Positions 48,433-58,675 of a DNA stretch of 64,000 nucleotides are shown one piece after another. The stretch covers positions 558,001-622,000 of the forward strand of contig CAWHWS010000002.1 in the NCBI GenBank assembly GCA_963833115.1, given 5' to 3'. The translations under genes were made by a program, and so were the position numbers. Source of the DNA: Hasllibacter sp963833115 (lineage in GTDB: Bacteria > Pseudomonadota > Alphaproteobacteria > Rhodobacterales > Rhodobacteraceae). How positions within the stretch are numbered: the stretch's first letter is position 1; every line of letters starts with the position of its first letter. Under the pieces are notes generated by a model. The model was given only the letters and a program-made list of their open reading frames with translations, was not told where the DNA came from and ran no database searches.

Positions 48433-49515
48433 ATGCAGGACGCGCCCGCCCTCGCCGATCTGGACGACCGCTCGCGGGAGGTGTTCCGCCGCGTGGTCGA
48501 GGGCTATCTCGAATCGGGCGACCCGGTGGGCTCGCGCACCCTCACGCGGTCGATGACGGTGAGCGCGGCGACGATCCGCAACGTGATGTCGGACCTCGAA
48601 TATCTCGGCCTCATCTCCTCGCCGCACGTCTCGGCGGGGCGGCTGCCGACGCAGGCGGGGCTGCGCCTCTTCGTGGACGGGCTCCTCGAGGTGAAGGACA
48701 TCGACGGCGCCGACCGGGACGCGATCGAGGCGACCGGCGCGGGCGAGGGCGGCGACACGGCCGAGATGCTGGGCCGGGTGGGCAGCGCTCTGTCCGGCCT
48801 CACCAAGGGGGCGAGCCTCGTGCTGGCGCCGCGACAGGAGGCGCCGATCCGGCATATCGAGTTCGTGGCGCTGGGGGAAGGACGCGCCCTGGTGGTGATG
48901 GTCCTGGCGGACGGGCGGGTGGAGAACCGGGTGTTCTCGCCGCCCGCGGGCACGACGCCCTCGGCGATGCGCGAGGCGGCCAACGTGCTCAATTCCATGG
49001 CCGAAGGGCGCACGCTGGGCGAGCTGCGCGGGCGCATGGAGGGGGAGGTCGCGCGGCGGCGGCGCGAGATCGACGCCCTCGCGGCGGGCCTCATCGAGAG
49101 CGGGATGGCGACCTGGGACGCGGAAGGCACCGAGGCCGAGCGCCTGATCGTGCGCGGGCGCGGCAACCTCGTGGACGCGGCCTCGGGCGCGGATCTCGAA
49201 CGGATCCGCAGCCTGTTCGACGATCTCGAGCGCAAGCGGGACATCGCCGCGTTCCTGAGCGGGGCGGAGGCGGCGGAGGGGGTGCGCATCTTCATCGGCT
49301 CGGAGAACCGTTTGTTCTCGCTTTCGGGTTCCTCTCTCGTCGTGTCCCCTTATATGAACGCCGACCGGAAGATCGTGGGCGCGGTCGGGGTGATCGGGCC
49401 GACGCGCCTCAACTACGGGCGGATCGTGCCGATCGTGGACTACACCGCGCAGCTCGTGGGGCGAATCATCGGCGGGGGCGCTCCGCCGCGGATGACGCCC
49501 CGGAAGACGCCCTAG
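48433..49515 (+). CDS. hrcA: heat-inducible transcription repressor HrcA
   Basis: Repressor that binds CIRCE operators of groE/dnaK operons and is itself stabilised by GroEL. 360 residues. The winged helix-turn-helix covers VEGYLESGDPVGSRTL and SAATIRNVMSDLEYLGLISSPHVSAGRLPT; the GAF-like and dimerisation regions follow, ending GVIGPTRLNYGRIVPIVDYTAQLV. Start ATG 48433 follows GGAGG. grpE follows 56 bases downstream. groESL and dnaK, the expected targets, are not in the window. Confidence 0.96.
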   Translation: MQDAPALADLDDRSREVFRRVVEGYLESGDPVGSRTLTRSMTVSAATIRNVMSDLEYLGLISSPHVSAGRLPTQAGLRLFVDGLLEVKDIDGADRDAIEATGAGEGGDTAEMLGRVGSALSGLTKGASLVLAPRQEAPIRHIEFVALGEGRALVVMVLADGRVENRVFSPPAGTTPSAMREAANVLNSMAEGRTLGELRGRMEGEVARRRREIDALAAGLIESGMATWDAEGTEAERLIVRGRGNLVDAASGADLERIRSLFDDLERKRDIAAFLSGAEAAEGVRIFIGSENRLFSLSGSSLVVSPYMNADRKIVGAVGVIGPTRLNYGRIVPIVDYTAQLVGRIIGGGAPPRMTPRKTP

Positions 49516-49571
49516 ACGGGACAGCAGACGGGGCCGCCGCAGGGGCTCCGCAGGACGTGAGAAGAGAGCAT

Positions 49572-50201
49572 ATGGCCGAGCCGAAGCACGAGACCCCCGA
49601 CCTGGACGGCGGCGACCTGCCGCCCGAGCCCGAAGGCGAGCGCGCGCCCGCGAGCGTGGCCGACGTGAGCCTGCCGCCCGGGCCGGAGGGGGCCTTCTCG
49701 GAGGAGCCCGCCGCTCCGGAGGAGGGCGTGGACGCCCGGCTCGCCGCCGCGATGGCCGAGCGGGACGAGATGCGCGACCGCTGGATGCGGGCGCTCGCCG
49801 AGGCGGAGAACGTGAGGAAGCGCGCCGACCGCGACCGCCGCGAGGCCGAGCAGTACGGCGGCAAGCGCATCGCGCGCGACCTGCTGCCGGTGTTCGACAA
49901 CCTCAGCCGCGCGCTCGAGATGGCGACCGAGGAGCAGCGGGCGGTGGCCGGCGCGCTCCTCGAGGGCGTGGAGCTCACGCAGAAGGAGCTGATGGCGGTG
50001 TTCGCGCGGCACGGCGTGACGGTGGTGACGCCGGAGGTGGGCGACCGGTTCGACCCCGAGCTGCACGAGGCGATGTTCGAGGCGCCGGTGCCGGGGACGC
50101 GCAAGGGCGAGATCATCCAGGTCTCGGCGGCGGGGTTCCAGCTCAACGGGCGGCTGCTGCGCCCCGCCCAGGTGGGCGTGAGCTCGATGCCCGCGAGCTG
50201 A
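49572..50201 (+). CDS. grpE: nucleotide exchange factor GrpE
   Basis: Co-chaperone that drives ADP release from DnaK. 209 residues. An acidic disordered N-terminus (~1-52, rich in E, P, G) leads to the long coiled coil (ERDEMRDRWMRALAEAENVRKRADRDRRE). Then come IARDLLPVFDNLSRALE, the four-helix dimer region GVELTQKELMAVFARHGV and the beta domain GDRFDPELHEAMFEAPVPG...IIQVSAAGFQLNGRLLRPAQV. Start ATG 49572. It is downstream of hrcA, as in most alphaproteobacteria. Confidence 0.97.
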   Translation: MAEPKHETPDLDGGDLPPEPEGERAPASVADVSLPPGPEGAFSEEPAAPEEGVDARLAAAMAERDEMRDRWMRALAEAENVRKRADRDRREAEQYGGKRIARDLLPVFDNLSRALEMATEEQRAVAGALLEGVELTQKELMAVFARHGVTVVTPEVGDRFDPELHEAMFEAPVPGTRKGEIIQVSAAGFQLNGRLLRPAQVGVSSMPAS

Positions 50202-50230
50202 GGCGCCGCGGGGAGGGGGCGGCGGGCTCG

Positions 50231-50282
50231 GGCCCCGTCCGGGGCCGCTCCCCCGCCGCCGTGGGGACGCTCCGCTCCCCAC
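50231..50282 (+). terminator. paired hairpins after grpE
   Basis: GGCCCC-GTCC-GGGGCC (50231-50246) is followed by GTGGGGA (50261-50267) pairing with TCCCCAC (50276-50282). They begin 29 bases after the grpE stop and could end the hrcA-grpE transcript, though no U-run follows. The rest of the 308-base gap to mutS (50202-50509) holds the intergenic repeat below and no convincing gene. Confidence 0.4.
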
Positions 50283-50373
50283 GCCCCTCGGGGATACTTG
50301 CGTCAAGATGAGGGGTGCGGAGGTGCGGGCGCCCGCGGTGCCGCCGGGCGCCGTCCCGGTCCCCGCCGGAGGC

Positions 50374-50460
50374 GCGCGCCGATGCCGAAGGCGAGGCGCC
50401 CGGCCCAACCGCCGGAGGCCGGCGGAGCCGGTCTTGGGCGGGCGGGAGCGCCGACCCTCG
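50374..50460. repeat. intergenic repeat, copy A
   Basis: Starts GCGCGCCGATGCC and contains the shared blocks GGCGAGGC, GGCCCAA, AGGCCG, GGCGGGAGCGC and CCCTCG, in the same order as a second copy at 59168-59250. The sequence resembles hairpin-forming intergenic elements common in Rhodobacterales genomes. No open frame in it looks like a gene. Confidence 0.5.
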
Positions 50461-50509
50461 TCGGGAGGGACGTCCGTGGCGGCGGGGCCGGCCAGGGGGG
50501 CGGGGCCGG

Positions 50510-53140
50510 TCAGGGGGGCGGGGCGTCCTGGAGGGATTTCAGCTCGTAGAGCAGGTCGAGCGCCTCGCGCGGGGTGAGGGCGTCGGGGTGGACGCGCGCG
50601 AGGCGGTCCTCGACCTGCGAGGCGCGGGGCGCCGGGGCCGCGGTCGCGGGCGGGGCCGCGAAGAGGGGCAGGTCGTCGATCAGGGTCTCGGGCCGCGTGC
50701 CCTGGCCGCCGGCCTCCAGGCGCTCCAGCACCTCGCGCGCGCGGGCGACGACGGTGGCGGGGAGACCCGCGAGCCGGGCCACCTGGACGCCGTAGGACCG
50801 GTCGGCCGCGCCCTGGCGGACCTCGTGCAGGAAGATCACGTCGCCCTGCCATTCCTTGACCGCCATGGTCGCGTTGCGCACGCCGTCCAGCCGCGCGGCC
50901 AGCGCCGTCAGCTCGTGGTAATGGGTCGCGAAGAGGGCGCGGCAGCGGCTCGCCTCGTGCAGGTGCTCGAGCGTGGCCCAGGCGATGGAGAGCCCGTCAT
51001 AGGTGGCCGTGCCGCGGCCGATCTCGTCCAGGATCACGAGCGCCCGGTCGTCCGCCTGGTTCAGGATGGCCGCCGTCTCGACCATCTCGACCATGAAGGT
51101 GGAGCGGCCGCGGGCGAGGTCGTCCGAGGCGCCGACGCGCGAGAAGATCTGGCTCACCGCGCCGATATGGGCGGAGGCGGCGGGCACGAAGGCGCCCGAT
51201 TGCGCGAGGAGCGCGATGATCGCGTTCTGCCGCAGGAAGGTGGACTTGCCGGCCATGTTGGGCCCGGTGAGGAGCCAGATCGCGCCGTGATCGCCCCCCT
51301 CCAGGCGGCAGTCGTTGGGGGCGAAGCCGCGGCCCTCCCGGCGCAGGGCGGCCTCGACGACGGGGTGGCGCCCGGCCTCGATCTCGAAGGCGCGGCCATC
51401 GTCGACGCGGGGGCGGGTCCAGCCCTCGTCGGCGGCGAGGGTGGCGAGGGCGGCGGCGAGGTCGACCTCGGCCAGGGCGGCCGCCGCGGCGGCGACGCGG
51501 GGCGCGTGGGCCAGGACGGAGGCGACGAGGGCGGCGAAGAGGGCGGCCTCGATCTCCCGCGCGCGGGCGGCGGCGTTGAGGATGCGCGATTCGAGCTCGG
51601 AGAGTTCGGGCGTGGTGAAGCGGATCGCGGAGCCGGTCGTCTGCCGGTGGCGGAACGCGTCCGAGAGGGGCGGGGCGAGCATGGCGTCCGCGTGGCGGGC
51701 GGTGACCTCCACGAAATAACCCAGGACGTTGTTGTGCTTGACCTTCAGGGCGGGGATGCCGGTCTCCTCGGCGTAGCGGGCCTGGAGCCGGGCGATGACG
51801 GAGCGGCCGTCCGATTGCAGCTCGCGCATCTCGTCGAGCTCGGCGTCGACGCCGGGGGCGACGAGGCCGCCGGACGAGGCCTGCACCGGGGGCTCGGCGA
51901 CGAGGCGGGCCTCGAGGGGGCCTGCGACGTCCTCCAGGCCGGTCAGGGCGGCGGCGGCCCGTGCCAGGGGCGCGGCCTCCGCCTCGGAGAGGTGCGCGGC
52001 GACGCCCCGCGCCCGGGCGAGGCCGCCGCGGATGGCGGCGAGGTCGCGCGGGCCGCCCCGGCCCATGGAGAGGCGGGCGAGGGCGCGGTCCATGTCCGGC
52101 GCCCCGCGCAGGGCGTCCTGGACGGCGAGGCGGGCGGCGCCGTCCTCGGCGAGCTCCTGGACCGCGTCGTGGCGGGCGCGCAGGGCGGCGACGTCGCGCA
52201 GGGGCGCGGCGAGGCGGGACTCCAGGAGCCGGCCGCCGGCGGCGGTCACGGTGCGGTCGATGGCGTGGATCAGGCTGCCCTCCCGGCCGCCGGCGAGGGT
52301 GCGCGAGACCTCCAGGTTGCGGCGGGTGGCGGCGTCGATCTGCACGAGGTCGCCCTCGGCCTCCCGGACCGGGGGCGTGAGCCGGGGGAGCGCGCCCTTC
52401 TGGGTGATGTCCAGCCAGTCGGCGATGGCGCCCATGGCGGCGAGCTCGGGGCGCTGGAACGCGCCGAATCCTTCGAGCGTGGCGGCGCCGAAGAGGGCGG
52501 CGACGCGGGCGCCGGCGCGGGCGCTGTCGAAGCTGGCGGGGGAGAGCGGGGTGAGGGTGGCGCCGGCCTCCTCGACGGTGGCGCGCAGCTCGGCCTCCAG
52601 GGCGTCCGGCACGATGACCTCGCGCGGGGCGAGGCGGGCGAGCTCGGGCCCGAGGCGGGCGCGGGGGGCGGCCATGACGCGGAACGCGCCGGTCGAGATG
52701 TCGACCCATGCGAGGGCGCCCGCCCCCCGGATCTCGGCCCAGGCGGCGAGGTAGTTGTGCGCCCGCGCCTCGAGGAGGGTGTCCTCGGTCAGGGTGCCCG
52801 GGGTGACGAGGCGCACGACCTCTCGGCGCACCAGGGTCGGGCCGCGCCGGCGCTTGGCCTCGGCCGGGTCCTCCATCTGCTCGCAGATGGCGACGCGGTG
52901 ACCCTGGCGGATGAGGGAGAGGAGGTAGGATTCCGCGGAGTGGACCGGCACGCCGCACATGGGGATGGGGGCGCCCTCGTGCTCGCCCCGGGTGGTGAGG
53001 GCGATGTCGAGGGCGGCGGCGGCCGCGGCCGCGTCCTCGAAGAAGAGCTCGTAGAAATCGCCCATGCGGTAGAACAGGAGCGCGTCCGGGTGCCCGGCCT
53101 TGAGGCCCAGGTACTGCGCCATCATGGGCGTGGCGGTCAT
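50510..53140 (-). CDS. mutS: DNA mismatch repair protein MutS
   Basis: Mismatch-recognition ATPase, 876 residues, normal for alphaproteobacteria. The N-terminal mismatch-binding domain has the Phe-x-Glu wedge in RMGDFYELFFEDA; the connector includes PMCGVPVHSAESYL. The core/clamp has VKHNNVLGYFVEV. The ATPase has Walker A LTGPNMAGKSTFLRQ, the signature SDDLARGRSTFMVEM, Walker B ALVILDEIGRGTATYDG, and ALFATHYHELTAL. Start ATG 53140. The C-terminus is truncated relative to the E. coli tetramerisation tail, as is usual. msrA lies 55 bases upstream on the same strand. Confidence 0.97.
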   Translation of the reverse strand: MTATPMMAQYLGLKAGHPDALLFYRMGDFYELFFEDAAAAAAALDIALTTRGEHEGAPIPMCGVPVHSAESYLLSLIRQGHRVAICEQMEDPAEAKRRRGPTLVRREVVRLVTPGTLTEDTLLEARAHNYLAAWAEIRGAGALAWVDISTGAFRVMAAPRARLGPELARLAPREVIVPDALEAELRATVEEAGATLTPLSPASFDSARAGARVAALFGAATLEGFGAFQRPELAAMGAIADWLDITQKGALPRLTPPVREAEGDLVQIDAATRRNLEVSRTLAGGREGSLIHAIDRTVTAAGGRLLESRLAAPLRDVAALRARHDAVQELAEDGAARLAVQDALRGAPDMDRALARLSMGRGGPRDLAAIRGGLARARGVAAHLSEAEAAPLARAAAALTGLEDVAGPLEARLVAEPPVQASSGGLVAPGVDAELDEMRELQSDGRSVIARLQARYAEETGIPALKVKHNNVLGYFVEVTARHADAMLAPPLSDAFRHRQTTGSAIRFTTPELSELESRILNAAARAREIEAALFAALVASVLAHAPRVAAAAAALAEVDLAAALATLAADEGWTRPRVDDGRAFEIEAGRHPVVEAALRREGRGFAPNDCRLEGGDHGAIWLLTGPNMAGKSTFLRQNAIIALLAQSGAFVPAASAHIGAVSQIFSRVGASDDLARGRSTFMVEMVETAAILNQADDRALVILDEIGRGTATYDGLSIAWATLEHLHEASRCRALFATHYHELTALAARLDGVRNATMAVKEWQGDVIFLHEVRQGAADRSYGVQVARLAGLPATVVARAREVLERLEAGGQGTRPETLIDDLPLFAAPPATAAPAPRASQVEDRLARVHPDALTPREALDLLYELKSLQDAPPP

Positions 53141-53195
53141 GGAATCCCTCCCCGGCGCGGCACGCTATGGCGCGCGCCGTGGAGGGGCCAGGGGG

Positions 53196-53804
<609 letters not shown>

Positions 53805-53900
53805 GGCGGTGTCTCCGGTGGCGTCGGGTCCTTCCCTAGGTGACGGCGGAGGGGCGCGCCGTCCAGCGGCCTCACGCAAGCGTCAGGGGCCGTGGGCGCG

Positions 53901-55550
53901 TCAGCTCGCGCGGCTGGGGTCGGTCATCGGGTCGCCCGCCTCGCGGCCCGACGGGGCGTGGTGGGCGGCGGCGGAGCCGACGGGGCGCTCGATCATGCGG
54001 TGGACGACGATCTCGTGGCCGGGCACCTGAAGGGCGCGGACGCGCTCGAAGTTCTCGGCGTCCGAGCGGGTGCGGCGCTGGGCGTCGCGCACGTATTCGA
54101 GCCAGGTCGGCACGTGGTAGCGCTCGATCCAGAGCTCGGGGTCGGCGAGGTCGCGCAGGAGGGTCCAGCGGCGGGCCCCGTCGCGGCGCGAGATGCGGCG
54201 CCGCTCGTTCATCGCGGCGAGGAAGGCGGCCTCGTCGGCGCGCGCGATGCGGTGCTCGGCGGTGACGACGATGGGGCCGGAGCGGGCCTCGACCCGGATC
54301 GCCGTCGCGGGCTCGCGGAAGCGGTCCAGGGGCTCGAGGTCGCCGCCCGTCCCGGACGGGAGGGGCAGGGCGAGGCCGAGGAGGCCGCCCGCGGCCTGGA
54401 GCGCGGCGGCGCCGAGGAGGGCGGCGGCGACGCCCTGCGCCTCGGCGAGGATGCCGAAGCCGGCCGCGCCCGCCGCCATGCCCCCGAAGGTCGCCATCTG
54501 GTAGAGCGAGATCGCGCGCCCGACGACCCAGCGCGGGGTCGAGAGCTGGACCGTGACGTTGAAGGTCGAGAGCGCCAGCACCCAGCCCGCCCCGCCCAGG
54601 AGGAGGGCGGGCAGCATCGCCGGAAGGGACGGGGCGAGCGCGGTGCCGGCCGCGCCGAGCGTCATCAGGGCGGAGCCCGCGCGCACGATCCCCTCGGTGC
54701 TCAGGCGGGCGCGGGCGCGGCCGCTCATCAGGGCGCCCGCGACCGCGCCGACGCCGAACGCGCCCAGGAGGAGCCCGTAGGTGAGGGGGCCGCCCCCGGC
54801 GAGGTCGCGCGCGACGATCGGCAGGAGGGCCGGCAGGGCGGCGGCCGCCGCGCCGAAGACGCCGGCGCGCACGAGGACCGTGCCGATGCGGGGGGACATC
54901 GCGACGTAGCGCAGGCCGGCGGCCATCGCGATGCCGATGCGCTCGGGCGGCAGCGCGCGGGGCGCGCGCGCGGGGTGCCAGCGCATCAGGACGACGATGA
55001 GGGCGACGTAGCTCAGCGCGTTGGCGGCGAAGGCGCCGGCCGCGCCGGCCGCCGCGACGATGGCGCCGCCCACCGCCGGGCCCGCCGAGCGCGCGATGTT
55101 GAAGCCCATCGCGTTCATCGCGACCGCGCCGGGCAGGGCCGCGCGCGGCACCATGTCCCCGACCGAGGCCTGCCAGGCGGGCGCGTGCAGGGCCGCGCCG
55201 CAGCCGACGGCGAAGGTGAAGGCCAGCAGCCCGGAGGGCGTGAGCCACCCCAGATGGGCGAAGAGCGCCAGCAGCGCGGAGGTGCACAGCATCCAGACCT
55301 GGGCGCCGAGCATGACGAGGCGGCGGTCGAGGTTGTCGGCCACGGCGCCGGCCAGGAGCGACAGGCACATGATCGGCAGGGTCATCGACGCCTGGACCAT
55401 CGCGACGTCGCGCGCCGAGCCCGAGAGGGTGGTCATCAGCCAGGCGGCGCCGACCGCCTGGACCAGCCCGCCCAGGTTCGAGGACATCGAGGCGAGCCAC
55501 ACCGCGCGGAAGATCGGCACCGAGAAGGGCGAGGCGGGACGGTCGGTCAG
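53901..55550 (-). CDS. MFS exporter (MFS_3/EntS-like) with C-terminal soluble domain
   Basis: Major-facilitator transporter of the enterobactin-exporter-like MFS_3 family. About 550 residues: twelve helices (to ~400), then a C-terminal soluble domain of ~125 residues (GPIVVTAEHRIARADEAAFLAAM, RRWTLLRDLADPELWIERYHVPTW) resembling antibiotic-biosynthesis-monooxygenase-like folds, as in other long family members. The expected start MTDRP... reads CTG ACC GAC CGT CCC, with GGAG upstream, so a CTG start at 55550 is likely. GTG 55520 is the nearest standard start. The exported compound is unknown. Confidence 0.85.
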   Translation of the reverse strand: MTDRPASPFSVPIFRAVWLASMSSNLGGLVQAVGAAWLMTTLSGSARDVAMVQASMTLPIMCLSLLAGAVADNLDRRLVMLGAQVWMLCTSALLALFAHLGWLTPSGLLAFTFAVGCGAALHAPAWQASVGDMVPRAALPGAVAMNAMGFNIARSAGPAVGGAIVAAAGAAGAFAANALSYVALIVVLMRWHPARAPRALPPERIGIAMAAGLRYVAMSPRIGTVLVRAGVFGAAAAALPALLPIVARDLAGGGPLTYGLLLGAFGVGAVAGALMSGRARARLSTEGIVRAGSALMTLGAAGTALAPSLPAMLPALLLGGAGWVLALSTFNVTVQLSTPRWVVGRAISLYQMATFGGMAAGAAGFGILAEAQGVAAALLGAAALQAAGGLLGLALPLPSGTGGDLEPLDRFREPATAIRVEARSGPIVVTAEHRIARADEAAFLAAMNERRRISRRDGARRWTLLRDLADPELWIERYHVPTWLEYVRDAQRRTRSDAENFERVRALQVPGHEIVVHRMIERPVGSAAAHHAPSGREAGDPMTDPSRAS

Positions 55551-55615
55551 GGCGGGCTCCGATGCGCCGGTGCGCCCGTCATCGCAGCGGCGGCGGGGCC
55601 GGGCAAGCCGGGGGG

Positions 55616-56872
55616 CTAGCCCCCCAGGGCGAGGACGGTGCCCGGCCGTGCCCCGGCGGCGCGGTACCAGGCGCGGATCACGGCGCGCTCGGCCTCCTCC
55701 ATCCCGGTGAGGTTGCCCGGCGGCATGGCGTGGCTGGCGCCCGACTGGAGGAACACCTGCCGGGCGTGGCCGGCGATGTCGGCCTCGGTCTCCAGGAGGA
55801 CGCCCTTGGGCGCCCAGCGGATCCCGTCCCAGAAGGGCTCGCGGGCGTGGCACATGGAGCAGCGGCCGCGCACGACGCTCGCCGCCTCCTCGAAATGGGG
55901 GGCGGCGGCGAAGCGGGCCGCGGCCGGGGCGAGCGCCGCCTCCTCGGGCGGATCCTCCTGCCAGAGGGGGGCGGCGGCGAGCCACATGATCGCGACGAAG
56001 ACGAGGGCGGTGCCCGCCCAGGTCCAGTAGGGAAGCCCGCCGCCGGCGTGCATCGTGTTGAAGAAGTGCCGGATCAGCACGCCCATCAGGAAGACGAGCG
56101 CGGCGATGATCCAGGCGTGCTCGGTCCCGAAGACGAGCGGGTAGTGGTTGGAGAGCATCAGGAAGATCACGGGCAGGGTCAGGTAGTTGTTGTGCGTCGA
56201 GCGGAGCTTGGCGATGGCGCCGTACCTGGCGTCCGGCGTGCGCCCGGCCTTGAGGTCGGCGACCACGATGCGTTGGTTGGGCATGATCACGAAGAAGACG
56301 TTGGCGGTCATGATGGTGGCGGTCATCGCGCCCAGGTGGAGGAGGGCGGCGCGGCCGGTGAAGACCTGGTCGAGGAGCCAGGAGGCGGCGACGATCCCGG
56401 CGAAGAGGACGAGCATGACCGCCGTGGGCCGGGTACGCAGCGGCGAGCGGCACAGGGCGTCGTAGCCGAGCCAGCCCGCCGCGATGAAGAGCGCCGAGAG
56501 GCCGATGGCCTGCCAGACCGGGAGCGCGGCCTTGGCGGGGTCGATGAGGAAGAGCTCCGCCCCCGCCCAGTAGACGATGGCGAGGAGGGCCGCGCCCGAG
56601 AGCCAGGTGGCGTAGCTCTCCCATTTGAACCAGGTGAGGTGGTCGGGCATCTCCGCCGGGGCGACGGCGAACTTGCGGATGTGGTAGAAGCCCCCTCCGT
56701 GGACCTGCCATTCCTCGCCGGTGGCCCCGGCCGGCAGGTGGGGCGATTTGCGCAGGCCGAGGTCGAGCGCGATGAAGTAGAAGGACGAGCCGATCCAGGC
56801 GATGGCCGTGATGACGTGCAGCCAGCGCACGGCGGCGCCGGCGAAGTCCCAGATGATCGCGATGTCGTCCAT
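55616..56872 (-). CDS. puuD: urate hydroxylase PuuD with cytochrome c domain
   Basis: Membrane-bound urate oxidase that converts urate to 5-hydroxyisourate without O2 as direct electron acceptor. 418 residues. About eight membrane helices (RWLHVITAIAWIGSSFYFIAL, TWLSGAALLAIVYW and others) with conserved GGFYHIRKF and IMPNQRIVVADLKAG segments are followed by a C-terminal class I cytochrome c domain. Its haem site is CSMCH (Cys338, Cys341, His342), with a distal Met probably in SHAMPPGNLTGM. Electrons would pass to the respiratory chain. It is divergent from the puuE-uraD gene, with a 327-base gap. Confidence 0.93.
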   Translation of the reverse strand: MDDIAIIWDFAGAAVRWLHVITAIAWIGSSFYFIALDLGLRKSPHLPAGATGEEWQVHGGGFYHIRKFAVAPAEMPDHLTWFKWESYATWLSGAALLAIVYWAGAELFLIDPAKAALPVWQAIGLSALFIAAGWLGYDALCRSPLRTRPTAVMLVLFAGIVAASWLLDQVFTGRAALLHLGAMTATIMTANVFFVIMPNQRIVVADLKAGRTPDARYGAIAKLRSTHNNYLTLPVIFLMLSNHYPLVFGTEHAWIIAALVFLMGVLIRHFFNTMHAGGGLPYWTWAGTALVFVAIMWLAAAPLWQEDPPEEAALAPAAARFAAAPHFEEAASVVRGRCSMCHAREPFWDGIRWAPKGVLLETEADIAGHARQVFLQSGASHAMPPGNLTGMEEAERAVIRAWYRAAGARPGTVLALGG

Positions 56873-57092
56873 GGCGCGCGCCCCCCTCGCCGGGGGTCAT
56901 AGCGGGCGCGCGCGGCGGGCGTTAGCCGTCCCGGCCCCTGCGGGGCGGCCGCGAGATGCGCCCCGGCGACGCGGGGCGCCGGGTGCCCGTCTCGGGTGCG
57001 GCGGCGGGGCGGCCGGACGGCGATGCCGTAGGCCATGGACGGGCGGAGCGTCACGGGGACGAGCCGATCCCGGCGCACCCGACGTGCGGGGG

Positions 57093-57156
57093 CCCCTCGG
57101 GGGCGGGTCCCCTCGGGGGCGGGTCCCCTCGGGGGCGGGTCCCCTTGGGGACGGGT
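57093..57156. repeat. tandem 16-bp repeat, four copies
   Basis: CCCCTCGGGGGCGGGT occurs three times head to tail (57093-57140) and a fourth time with changes (57141-57156, CCCCTTGGGGACGGGT). Each unit contains a small CCCC-GGGG palindrome. It lies in the 327-base puuD/puuE gap (56873-57199), which otherwise shows no gene. No clear -35/-10 was found there. Confidence 0.85.
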
Positions 57157-57199
57157 CCCCCTCGTTGACGGGGGGGCGGGGGGCGGCGAAGGTCGGGGG

Positions 57200-58675
57200 A
57201 TGTCCCATCCCCCCCGTTATCCTCGCGACATGCGCGGCCACGGCGCCGCGCCGCCGGACCCGGCCTGGCCCGACGTCGACGGCACGGGCCCCGCGCGCAT
57301 CGCGCTGAGCCTGGTGCTCAACTACGAGGAGGGGGGCGAGAACTGCGTCCTGCACGGGGACGCGGCGTCCGAGGCGTTCCTGAGCGAGATCACGGCGGCG
57401 CGGCCCTGGCCGGGGATGCGGCACTGGAACATGGAATCGCTCTACGAATACGGGGCGCGGGCGGGGTTCTGGCGGCTGCGCCGGATGCTGGGGCACCTGC
57501 CGGTGACCGTGTTCGGGGTGGCGGACGCCCTGATGCGCTCGCCGGCGCAGGTGGAGGCGATGCTGGCGGCCGGGTGGGAGGTCGCGTCGCACGGGCTCAG
57601 ATGGGTCGAGCACAAGGACATGCCCGAGGACGAGGAGCGCGCCGCGATCCGCGAGGCGGCGCGGGTGCACGCCCTGGCCACGGGGGCGCCGCCGGAGGGG
57701 TGGTACACGGGGCGCTGCTCGGTGAACACGGTGCGGCTGGCGCTTGAGGAGGCGGCGCCGCTCTACGTCTCGGACAGCTATGCCGACGACCTCCCCTACC
57801 GGGTGCGGGCGGGGGCGGGCGAGCAGCTCGTGCTGCCCTACACGCTCGACGCCAACGACATGCGGTTCGCGATCCCCGCCGGGCACGCGGACGGCGCGTC
57901 CTGGGAGACATACCTGCGGGACAGCTTCGATTGCCTGCATGCGGAGGGCGCGGCGGGCGCGCCCAAGATGATGAGCGTCGGCCTGCATTGCCGGCTGGCC
58001 GGGCGGCCCGGGCGGGCGCGGGCGCTGGCGCGGTTCCTCGATCACGTGGGCGGTCACGAGGGCGTGTGGATCGCGACGCGGGCGCAGATCGCGCGGCATT
58101 GGGACGCGGTGCATCCCGGCGGCGGTCCGGTGGCGGCGCCGCTGTCGGACCGGGCGGTCGCCCTCGGCGGGCCGAGCGTGCCGGAGATGGACCGCGACGC
58201 CTTCATCGCCCGCTTCGGCGGGGTGTTCGAGCATTCGCCCTGGGTCGCGGCACGCGCCTGGGCGGCCGAGCTCGGCCCCGCGCACCATTCGCCCGAGGGC
58301 GTGCACGCGGTGATGGCGCGGGCGTTCCGCGCGGGGAGCGAGGCCGAGCGGCTCGCGGTCCTGCGCGCGCATCCCGACCTCGCCGGCAAGCTGGCGGCGG
58401 CCGGGCGGCTGACGGCGGAGTCGACGGGGGAGCAGGCGGCGGCGGGGCTGGACCGGCTGACGGACGCGGAGCGGGCGGCGTTCGAGGGGCTGAACGCCCG
58501 CTACGTGGCACGGCACGGGTTTCCGTTCGTCATCGCGGCGAAGGATCACGACAAGGCCGGCATCCTGGCGGCGATGGAGCGGCGGGTCGCGAACGGCACG
58601 AAGGCCGAGCGCGCCGAGGCCGAGGCCCAGGTGGCCCGCATCGCGCGCCTGCGCCTCGAGGCGATGGACTGGTGA
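57200..58675 (+). CDS. puuE: fused allantoinase PuuE and OHCU decarboxylase UraD
   Basis: Two steps of urate breakdown in one 491-residue protein. Residues 1-~320 are the cofactor-independent polysaccharide-deacetylase-fold allantoinase PuuE: YPRDMRGHG, NYEEGGEN (41-48), HGDAASEAFLSE, RHWNMESLYEYGARAGFWR, WEVASHGLRW. Residues ~330-491 are 2-oxo-4-hydroxy-4-carboxy-5-ureidoimidazoline decarboxylase: FEHSPWVAARAW, AHPDLAGKL, the SxxEQ motif STGEQAAAGL and HGFPFVIAAKDHDK. Domain order reverses pathway order. Start ATG 57200 (MSHPPRYPRDMRG) after a G-rich site; longer starts encode only repeat sequence. It overlaps allA by GTGA. Confidence 0.93.
   Translation: MSHPPRYPRDMRGHGAAPPDPAWPDVDGTGPARIALSLVLNYEEGGENCVLHGDAASEAFLSEITAARPWPGMRHWNMESLYEYGARAGFWRLRRMLGHLPVTVFGVADALMRSPAQVEAMLAAGWEVASHGLRWVEHKDMPEDEERAAIREAARVHALATGAPPEGWYTGRCSVNTVRLALEEAAPLYVSDSYADDLPYRVRAGAGEQLVLPYTLDANDMRFAIPAGHADGASWETYLRDSFDCLHAEGAAGAPKMMSVGLHCRLAGRPGRARALARFLDHVGGHEGVWIATRAQIARHWDAVHPGGGPVAAPLSDRAVALGGPSVPEMDRDAFIARFGGVFEHSPWVAARAWAAELGPAHHSPEGVHAVMARAFRAGSEAERLAVLRAHPDLAGKLAAAGRLTAESTGEQAAAGLDRLTDAERAAFEGLNARYVARHGFPFVIAAKDHDKAGILAAMERRVANGTKAERAEAEAQVARIARLRLEAMDW

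Noticed and set aside
57093..57156. CRISPR-like array
   Set aside because: The repeats are contiguous 16-mers without spacers and there are no cas genes nearby.
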